Position numbers and translations under genes: made by a program. DNA of 7,411 bases from CAZRUA01 sp964603125 (GTDB lineage Bacteria; Bacteroidota; Bacteroidia; B-17B0; Aurantibacillaceae): positions 1 to 7,411 of the forward strand of contig CAZRUA010000139.1 in NCBI GenBank assembly GCA_964603125.1, written 5' to 3'. How positions within the stretch are numbered: position 1 is the first letter of the stretch; each line of letters begins with the position of its first letter. Below, in pieces: positions 1 through 5,304 of the stretch. The notes below the pieces were generated by a model. It saw only the letters and a program-made list of their open reading frames with translations, had not been told where the DNA came from and searched no databases.

Positions 1-1758
1 GAAGCTATACATTTTGCTTCATCATCAAATTTTATTAAGGGGTATGCTTTAGCACTTTATAACAAAGGTGTTTTTGAAGGAGAACATGGTAACTTTGATT
101 CTAGTGATGTTTACCTAAATCAATCGTTAATACAATACAAAAAAATAAAAGATGTAACTGGCACTTCTTCTTGCACAATGGCCTTTGGATTTAACAGCTA
201 TGATAAATCTGAATTCCCGGAGGCATTAAAATATTTTATTGAAGCTGAAAAACTAAAATCAAGTATAAACGATTTAAAAGGAAAAGCCGCAGCTAATATT
301 TGGATTGGAAATGTATATAACAATGGCTTAAGCAAACCAAAACTTGCATTACCCTATTATGAATCGGCTCTGAAAATTCAAAAAGAATTGAATGATGAAG
401 GAGGAATGGCTTTTACTTATAACAATATTGGTAATGTTTACTACTTCCTGAAAGATTACACACCTGCGCTTAACAACTATAGTAAATCAGCCGAAATAAA
501 AGAAAAGTTAGGCAACAAAAAATCATTAGCCTCATCCTATGATAATATTGGTAATATTTATTACGAACAATTAGACTATGTAAAAGCAGAAGATTACTAT
601 CAAAAAGCATTAGTACTCAGAAAAGAATTTGGCGATAAAAAAGGAATGAACAGCAGTTATGTAAATATTGGTAATCTTTATTTCAAACAAAAAAAATACA
701 ATGAAGCTATTGCTATGCACAATAATGCTTTCATCAACGCAAAAGAAATTGATAACAAAGAAGGTATGCGTGAATCAGCATTAAGTCTATCTGCATGTTA
801 CGAAGCTATTGGTGATTTTAAAAATGCTTTTGAATTTAACAAACTTTGTTCAAGTATAAACGATAGTATTATTAATAGCACATTTACACAACAAATTGCT
901 GATATGCAAGCTGCTTATGATGCAGAAAAGAAAGATTTAGAAATAAGCAAGAGCAAGGCAGAAATTGAGTTAGAAAAAAGGAATTCCTTTGTAAAAACCA
1001 TCATTATATTCTCAATCGTTATCCTAATTATTTTATTAATTATATTGGCTATCATTTTTTATCGCAAGAAACAAATTGAACAAAAAGCTAAACTCGACTT
1101 TGAAATCAACCAACAAAAAGAACTAAGAACAAAAGCAATACTTGAAGCTGAAGAAAAAGAAAGAAGAAGAATAGCACAAGACTTACACGATGGTGTTGGT
1201 CAGCTATTAAGCGCCGCTAAACTCAACTTAAGTAATTTAGATTCCAAAATCCCAAATCAAAACGAGGAACAAAAAATTGCGATGCAAAATGCATTAAACT
1301 TAGTGGATGATTCGGTTAAAGAAGTACGATCTGTTTCGCATAATATGATGCCTAACACATTAATTAAACTAGGTTTATCGAGTGCAGTAAGAGAATTTGT
1401 ATCGAAATTAGGCAATGCTCCCAATCTTAAAGTTGACTTAGAAATTGTTGGATTAGATGTTAGAATAGAAAATCAAATTGAAATGGTTTTGTATAGAATT
1501 ATTCAAGAATTAGTAAATAATATTATTAAACACGCTAAAGCTTCACATATTAGCATGCAACTAATTCGACATGATTCCGAACTAAATATTATCATAGAAG
1601 ATAATGGTGCTGGCTTTGACACTAAAAACATGGATAACTTTGATGGAATTGGACTAAAAGGAATTCAAACGCGAGTTGAGTTTTTGAACGGAACTGTTGA
1701 TTTTGACTCAACAATTGGGCGCGGAACAACTGTAATAATTGATATTCCCTTGAGTTAA
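1..1758 (+). CDS. TPR-containing membrane sensor histidine kinase (HisKA_3 type), 5' end missing
   Basis: The frame is open from base 1, giving 585 visible residues; the ATG at 178 is internal because TPR-like helices continue upstream of it. From the N-terminus: about seven TPR-like units (residues ~11-290) with a 40-residue period, seen as repeated IGN(V/I/L)Y cores at ~102, 142, 182 and 222; a charged, probably coiled-coil linker (~300-330); one hydrophobic transmembrane segment (~332-354); a second charged helix; a HisKA_3 dimerisation box ERRRIAQDLHDGVGQ with phospho-acceptor His396; and a HATPase_c domain with N-box ELVNN (503-507), G1 box DNGAG (534-538) and G2 box GIGLKG (549-554). 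All kinase motifs are intact. Family knowledge: such kinases autophosphorylate and usually pass phosphate to a NarL/LuxR-type regulator. With one membrane segment after the TPRs, the TPRs are probably periplasmic and the kinase cytoplasmic. No response regulator is adjacent in view. The signal sensed is unknown. Confidence 0.93.
   Translation, partial: EAIHFASSSNFIKGYALALYNKGVFEGEHGNFDSSDVYLNQSLIQYKKIKDVTGTSSCTMAFGFNSYDKSEFPEALKYFIEAEKLKSSINDLKGKAAANIWIGNVYNNGLSKPKLALPYYESALKIQKELNDEGGMAFTYNNIGNVYYFLKDYTPALNNYSKSAEIKEKLGNKKSLASSYDNIGNIYYEQLDYVKAEDYYQKALVLRKEFGDKKGMNSSYVNIGNLYFKQKKYNEAIAMHNNAFINAKEIDNKEGMRESALSLSACYEAIGDFKNAFEFNKLCSSINDSIINSTFTQQIADMQAAYDAEKKDLEISKSKAEIELEKRNSFVKTIIIFSIVILIILLIILAIIFYRKKQIEQKAKLDFEINQQKELRTKAILEAEEKERRRIAQDLHDGVGQLLSAAKLNLSNLDSKIPNQNEEQKIAMQNALNLVDDSVKEVRSVSHNMMPNTLIKLGLSSAVREFVSKLGNAPNLKVDLEIVGLDVRIENQIEMVLYRIIQELVNNIIKHAKASHISMQLIRHDSELNIIIEDNGAGFDTKNMDNFDGIGLKGIQTRVEFLNGTVDFDSTIGRGTTVIIDIPLS
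424..675 (+). repeat. 120-nt periodic direct repeat encoding successive TPR units
   Basis: The 12-base core AATATTGGTAAT occurs identically at 424-435, 544-555 and 664-675, exactly 120 nt (40 codons) apart and in the same frame, encoding N-I-G-N at the start of each TPR helix A. A diverged fourth copy (ATTGGAAAT) lies 120 nt earlier at 304. The spacing is the helical-repeat period of the TPR domain of the histidine kinase, so this is an internal protein repeat, not a mobile or regulatory one. Identity at the nucleotide level, including third codon positions, hints at fairly recent unit duplication or gene conversion. Confidence 0.75.
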
Positions 1759-1777
1759 ATATGTGTAATTTTTTCCT

Positions 1778-1799
1778 TACTTTTATTTTTTAAATTTTG
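1778..1799 (+). promoter_or_regulatory. Candidate Bacteroidota -7 promoter region upstream of gmhA
   Basis: The 43-base gap between the kinase and gmhA holds TACTTTTA (1778-1785), which fits TAnnTTTG except for the last base. A second, one-base-longer relative, TAAATTTTG (1791-1799), lies almost against the start codon. I see no TTTG-type -33 box at the usual ~19-21 base spacing; the nearest TTG, at 1750-1752, is 25 bases away from the first box. The first motif is shared in form and position with those before 4865 and 5305. It would start a transcription unit covering gmhA, the M16-like gene and the glycosyltransferase. This is inferred from motif shape only. Confidence 0.35.
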
Positions 1800-1801
1800 C
1801 T

Positions 1802-2383
1802 ATGAACGACTTTATTAAATCAAAAATACAATCGTCACTTGACCTTAAAACAAAAGTGATGAACAATGAATCAATCATTTCAACTACTAACCAAGTTGCC
1901 GAAGCAATTATTAATTGTTTTAAAAACGACGGAAAAGTTTTATGGTGCGGAAATGGAGGTAGTGCTGCTGACTCACAACATTTGGCCGCCGAATTAAGTG
2001 GGAGATTTTATTACGATAGAGCTCCATTATTTTCTGAGGCATTACACGTAAACACAAGCTATATAACTGCAGTTGCAAACGATTACTCTTATAACGAAAT
2101 ATATAGCCGATTAATAAAGGCTATGGGTCGTAAAGGAGATGTATTAATTGGTTTAAGCACCAGCGGCAATTCAGGAAATGTGGTAAGAGCTTTAGAAGAA
2201 GCCAATGCTTTAGGAATGATTACCGTTGGTATGACAGGTGAAAGTGGAGGTAAAATGAAAGATTTGTGTAAATATCTAATCAATATACCTAGCACAGATA
2301 CACCTAGAATTCAAGAGTGCCACATGTTATTAGGACATACCTTGTGCGAGATAGTTGAAATGAAAATTTATCCTAAAAAATAA
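1802..2383 (+). CDS. gmhA: Phosphoheptose isomerase (D-sedoheptulose 7-phosphate isomerase), SIS domain
   Basis: This 193-residue cytoplasmic enzyme converts sedoheptulose 7-phosphate to D-glycero-D-manno-heptose 7-phosphate, the first step toward nucleotide-activated heptose for LPS cores or glycoproteins. It is a single SIS domain of normal length (E. coli GmhA is 192 aa). Visible signatures are CGNGGSAADSQHLAAELSGR (49-68), VANDYSYNE (91-99), the phosphate-binding STSGNSGN (119-126) and TPRIQECHMLLGH (167-179). The zinc and catalytic residues of characterised GmhA proteins (E. coli His61, Glu65, Gln172, His180) correspond to His60, Glu64, Gln171 and His179 here, a uniform offset of one, so it should be active. 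That also argues against the related non-enzymatic DiaA. The ATG at 1802 fits the family N-terminus; there is no Shine-Dalgarno sequence. The next gene starts one base after the stop, suggesting co-transcription. No hldE or other heptose-pathway gene is in view. Confidence 0.95.
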   Translation: MNDFIKSKIQSSLDLKTKVMNNESIISTTNQVAEAIINCFKNDGKVLWCGNGGSAADSQHLAAELSGRFYYDRAPLFSEALHVNTSYITAVANDYSYNEIYSRLIKAMGRKGDVLIGLSTSGNSGNVVRALEEANALGMITVGMTGESGGKMKDLCKYLINIPSTDTPRIQECHMLLGHTLCEIVEMKIYPKK

Positions 2384-2384
2384 T

Positions 2385-3671
2385 ATGAAAACTTTAGATA
2401 GAACAATTGCACCTTCTTTTAAAAATATTGAAAAAATAAATATTCAACATGCGGTTCAAGGCAAATTAAGCAACGGAATTCCAGTTTATTCTGTAAATGC
2501 TGGCAGTCAGGAACTAACTAAAATTGAATTTTTATTTAAGGCCGGTGTGTATTACCAAGATTCTGTTTTAATCGCTTCGGCAGCTAACAATTTATTAGAA
2601 ACTGGAACAAGTAACTACACAGCAAACGAACTAAGCGATAAGATTGATTTTTATGGCTCATTCTTTGAATGCAATGTAGGTCAGGATTATTCTTCATTAG
2701 CACTATACAGTCTAAATAAATACCTGGAAAACACATTGGTTTACATTGAAGATGTTATAAAAAATGCAACTTTCCCAAAAGATGAATTTGATATTTATCT
2801 CTCTAACAAAAAACAAAAGCATTTAGTTAATTCTCAAAAAGTAAGTGTTGTTTCTCGAAGAAAATTCAATGAATTGATTTACGGTGAAAAACATCCTTAC
2901 GGAATTGACGTGAAAACAGAAGATTTCGAAAATCTATCGATTGATGCGGTGAAGGAATTTTATCACACACATTACAATTCGAACAATTGTATCATCATGT
3001 TGAGTGGTAAATTACCTGACAATATTTTAGAAATTCTAGAAAGACATTTCGGCCAAACAACATGGGGAAAGGGAACAGCCGCAAACAAAACTAATATTGA
3101 AGCTATAAGCACAAATAATAGAATCAACTTAATTAAAAAAGATGATGCTATCCAATCTGCTATTCGAATTGGACGATTATTATTTAACAAAACACATAAA
3201 GACTATTACAATTTTCAAGTACTAAATACAATACTTGGCGGCTATTTTGGTTCGCGCTTAATGGCAAATATTAGAGAAGATAAAGGTTTTACTTATGGAA
3301 TTGGTAGTGGTTTAACCTCAAACGTAAGAAGCGGTTGTTTCGTTATTAGCACCGAAGTTGGCGTTGACGTTACACAACAAGCCATTGACGAGATTTATAA
3401 AGAAATTAAAATTCTTCAAACTGATTTAGTTGGCGCCGAAGAGTTAGAAACCGTTAAAAATTACATTTTAGGACAGTTTTTAAGAAGCGTTGATGGACCA
3501 TTTGCTTTAGCTGAAAAATTTAAAGCGATTTGGGAATTTGGACTAGACTATAGTTATTATGAAAATTATTTTGCAGCAGTTAAAAATGTAACAGCAAATC
3601 AATTACGCGATTTAGCTAATCAGTATTTGCAGCAAGATGATTTGATTGAATGTATTGTAGGGAACAAATAA
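2385..3671 (+). CDS. Peptidase M16-like protein, zinc motif lost (non-catalytic subunit type)
   Basis: This 428-residue protein has the length and two-half layout of short M16B (insulinase/mitochondrial processing peptidase-like) proteins. The N-terminal half contains LSNGIPVYSVNAGSQ, and KAGVYYQD followed by the place where M16 enzymes carry HxxEH. Here that stretch reads IASAANNLLETGT (63-75), so His-x-x-Glu-His is replaced by Ser65-x-x-Asn68-Asn69. The inter-half segment HPYGIDVKTEDFENLS is typical of the family. The C-terminal half has LGGYFGSRLMANIREDKGF with Arg297 and Tyr304, spaced as the substrate-binding Arg/Tyr pair of insulin-degrading enzyme (R824/Y831). No HxxEH occurs elsewhere in the protein. 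Family knowledge: many bacterial M16B enzymes are heterodimers of an HxxEH subunit and an R/Y subunit; this looks like the latter. There is no signal peptide, so it is probably cytoplasmic. It is almost fused to gmhA (1-base gap) and 15 bases before a glycosyltransferase; the catalytic partner is not in the window. Confidence 0.88.
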   Translation: MKTLDRTIAPSFKNIEKINIQHAVQGKLSNGIPVYSVNAGSQELTKIEFLFKAGVYYQDSVLIASAANNLLETGTSNYTANELSDKIDFYGSFFECNVGQDYSSLALYSLNKYLENTLVYIEDVIKNATFPKDEFDIYLSNKKQKHLVNSQKVSVVSRRKFNELIYGEKHPYGIDVKTEDFENLSIDAVKEFYHTHYNSNNCIIMLSGKLPDNILEILERHFGQTTWGKGTAANKTNIEAISTNNRINLIKKDDAIQSAIRIGRLLFNKTHKDYYNFQVLNTILGGYFGSRLMANIREDKGFTYGIGSGLTSNVRSGCFVISTEVGVDVTQQAIDEIYKEIKILQTDLVGAEELETVKNYILGQFLRSVDGPFALAEKFKAIWEFGLDYSYYENYFAAVKNVTANQLRDLANQYLQQDDLIECIVGNK

Positions 3672-3686
3672 ATAGTTCAAATTAAA

Positions 3687-4820
3687 ATGAAAAAAGTTTT
3701 CATAATAGGACCAGCTTACCCGCTGCGTGGAGGATTAGCAACATTTGACGAACTATTTTGCAGAGCCTTAAATAAGCATGGGCATAATGCAGAAATTATT
3801 TCCTATTCATTGCAATACCCTAATTTTTTATTCCCAGGCTCAACACAATTCGACACAAGTGGAAAAGCACCAGAAGGTATTAAGATACATACTCTTATTA
3901 ATTCAGTTAATCCATTGAGCTGGTTCAAAACAGCAAAATTCATTAAACAACAAAAGCCTGATTGTGTAGTTATCCGTTATTGGATTCCGTTTATGGGACC
4001 TGCATTAGGAACTATAGCTCGACTGATTCGTAAAAAAGGAATTAAAGTAATTGCAATAACAGATAATGTTATCCCTCACGAAAAAAGAATTGGCGACACT
4101 GCGTTTACAAAATATTTCATCAATAAATGTGATGGTTTTGTAACAATGAGTAAAGCTGTTTTGAAAGACTTAGAAACATTTACTCAATCCAACAACAAAA
4201 AATTCTTGCTTCATCCACTTTACGAAAGCTTTGGAGAGAAAATTGAAAAATCTATTGCAAGAGAAAAACTAAAAATAGCAAACGGCGATAAAATAATTCT
4301 ATTCTTCGGCTTAATAAGAAAATACAAAGGCTTAGACATTTTATTAGAGGCTATGTCGGATGAACGAGTGAGAGCATTAAATATAAAACTTTTAATTGCA
4401 GGGGAATTTTATGAAGACAGAAAGTATTACGATGATATAATTGAAAAACATCAATTACAAAACAATATAATTCTTCATGCTGGATTTGTAGCGACAGAAG
4501 ATGTAAAATATTATTTTTCAGCTGCCGACTTATTAACCTTAACTTATCGTAATGCCACACAAAGTGGCGTAACTCAAGTAGCTTTCCATTTTGAGAAACC
4601 AGTTTTAGTAACTGATGTAGGTGGTTTAGCCGAAATAATACCTCAAGGAAAATGTGGCTATGTTGTGCAACCAAACACAAAAGAAATTGCAGATTCACTT
4701 TGTGACTTTTACGAAAACCAAAGAGAAACTCAATTAAGCGAAGGTATGCGTGAAGAAAAAAAGAAATATGATTGGAAAATATTTGTAGATGGTGTTATTG
4801 GTTTATTAAACAACAACTAA
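3687..4820 (+). CDS. Glycosyltransferase, GT4-like (GT-B fold)
   Basis: This 377-residue protein probably transfers a sugar from a nucleotide donor to a cell-surface glycan intermediate on the cytoplasmic side of the membrane. The N-terminal domain opens with KKVFIIGPAYPLRGGLATF, containing the acceptor-side glycine loop (Gly15-Gly16). The C-terminal donor domain shows FFGLIRKYKGLDILLEAM (206-223), LLIAGEFYED (235-244), the NIILHAGFV strand (260-268) and KPVLVTDVGGLAEII (304-318). The classical E-x7-E donor motif of GT4 is not conserved: its alignment positions are about Ala290 and Val298 within YRNATQSGVTQVAFHFEKPV. This ATQSGV form recurs in a recognisable GT4-like subgroup as I recall it, so it need not mean inactivity. 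No signal peptide or transmembrane span is seen. It lies 15 bases after the M16-like gene with an A-rich leader, so it probably belongs to the gmhA unit. Donor and acceptor cannot be told from sequence. Confidence 0.9.
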   Translation: MKKVFIIGPAYPLRGGLATFDELFCRALNKHGHNAEIISYSLQYPNFLFPGSTQFDTSGKAPEGIKIHTLINSVNPLSWFKTAKFIKQQKPDCVVIRYWIPFMGPALGTIARLIRKKGIKVIAITDNVIPHEKRIGDTAFTKYFINKCDGFVTMSKAVLKDLETFTQSNNKKFLLHPLYESFGEKIEKSIAREKLKIANGDKIILFFGLIRKYKGLDILLEAMSDERVRALNIKLLIAGEFYEDRKYYDDIIEKHQLQNNIILHAGFVATEDVKYYFSAADLLTLTYRNATQSGVTQVAFHFEKPVLVTDVGGLAEIIPQGKCGYVVQPNTKEIADSLCDFYENQRETQLSEGMREEKKKYDWKIFVDGVIGLLNNN

Positions 4821-4842
4821 CATTAATATTTAATATTTAACA

Positions 4843-4855
4843 TACTTTATTTTTA
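4843..4855 (+). promoter_or_regulatory. Candidate -7-like promoter region upstream of the small exported protein
   Basis: The 44-base gap after the glycosyltransferase is almost pure A+T. It contains TACTTTAT (4843-4850), overlapped by TATTTTTA (4848-4855), which fits TAnnTTT followed by A. The motif starts 22 bases before the ATG at 4865, close to the spacing before 1802 and 5305. No -33 TTTG is visible. Just upstream, TAATATT is directly repeated twice (4824-4837), which may simply be low complexity. No G+C-bearing terminator hairpin is seen, so read-through from the glycosyltransferase remains possible. Confidence 0.25.
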
Positions 4856-4864
4856 TTTCAGCGA

Positions 4865-5281
4865 ATGCTAATTATACCCATCAAATATAAATTGCTTTGT
4901 ACAATAACAGTTGTTTTGCTGATCAATAGTGTTAATCTTCACTCACAAAGTGATACCATTAGTATAAATAAAGCAACTTTTATATTCACAAAACAAACCC
5001 TAATGGGTGAATATGGTAAAAAAGATACTATTCTTAAGTTATATCGTTTAGATAATGGCAAAAAAACATACCTGTTAAAACATCCCCTTTATCAATATTC
5101 AGCTGATTGCAATAATGAATTTAAAGATTATGGTAGTTACATAATCAAAGGCGATTCAATACTATTTGAAATTAAACACAAACAAAAGGGAACAGATCCA
5201 ATTCCCAAGCTCACCAAACAAATTTATAGGGTTAATCAGAATAAGAAATTACTTCTAATCTATAGTAAAGAATATTTCTAA
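4865..5281 (+). CDS. Small exported protein of unknown function
   Basis: I do not recognise this 138-residue protein. It starts with a plausible signal peptide: a basic stretch (Lys7, Lys9), a hydrophobic core (~10-22, LLCTITVVLLINS) and a polar region LHSQSD that could be cut near residue 27. No lipobox cysteine is seen, so it is not an obvious lipoprotein. The mature part (~110 residues) alternates polar and hydrophobic residues in a beta-rich pattern, with YGSYIIKGDSILFEIKHKQ (89-107) and QIYRVNQNKKLLLIYSKEYF (119-138) resembling strands of a small barrel or lipocalin-like sheet. That fold guess is weak. It has a single mature cysteine (Cys82). The ATG at 4865 is preferred because it supplies the signal peptide; the next Met is residue 47. 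It lies between a glycosyltransferase and an O-acyltransferase gene, which suggests an envelope role but does not prove one. Confidence 0.7.
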   Translation: MLIIPIKYKLLCTITVVLLINSVNLHSQSDTISINKATFIFTKQTLMGEYGKKDTILKLYRLDNGKKTYLLKHPLYQYSADCNNEFKDYGSYIIKGDSILFEIKHKQKGTDPIPKLTKQIYRVNQNKKLLLIYSKEYF

Positions 5282-5283
5282 AA

Positions 5284-5297
5284 TACCTTTATATTTG
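5284..5297 (+). promoter_or_regulatory. Candidate Bacteroidota -7 promoter boxes upstream of the O-acyltransferase
   Basis: The 23-base gap holds two overlapping matches: TACCTTTA (5284-5291, one mismatch at the last position) and TATATTTG (5290-5297), a full match to TAnnTTTG. The latter begins 15 bases and the former 21 bases before the ATG at 5305. I see no TTTG -33 box at suitable spacing inside the end of the preceding gene. The leader has no Shine-Dalgarno sequence. This is the best -7 match in the window and would drive the acyltransferase/SGNH pair independently of upstream genes. Confidence 0.4.
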
Positions 5298-5304
5298 AAT
5301 AATC

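Noticed and set aside
178..180. ATG as the start of the histidine kinase
   Set aside because: The same frame is open back to base 1 and encodes TPR-like helices upstream (for example GYALALYNKGVFEGEHGNFD), so this Met is internal and the true start lies left of the window.
1759..1801. Rho-independent terminator after the histidine kinase
   Set aside because: T-rich runs are present but no stem-forming inverted repeat precedes them; the region is better explained as a promoter-like leader.
2089..2295. 68-codon open frame on the minus strand
   Set aside because: It lies wholly inside gmhA, whose protein is clearly conserved; the antisense product shows no family pattern.
2445..2625. A frameshift or misassembly hiding the M16 HxxEH motif
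   Set aside because: The frame is continuous, flanking family motifs (FKAGVYYQD, ETGTSNYTANEL) are in register on both sides, and no HxxEH was found elsewhere in the protein, so substitution is the simpler reading.
2972..3190. 72-codon open frame on the minus strand, partly hydrophobic
   Set aside because: It is a shadow of the M16-like gene; the hydrophobicity comes from complementing Asn/Lys-rich codons.
4351..4698. 115-codon open frame on the minus strand
   Set aside because: It is antisense to the donor domain of the glycosyltransferase and has a Leu/His-rich composition typical of a complement artefact.
4821..4842. Possible terminator or inverted repeat after the glycosyltransferase
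   Set aside because: The A+T-only sequence contains a short direct repeat (TAATATT twice) but no G+C-bearing stem followed by a T tract, so no terminator can be supported.
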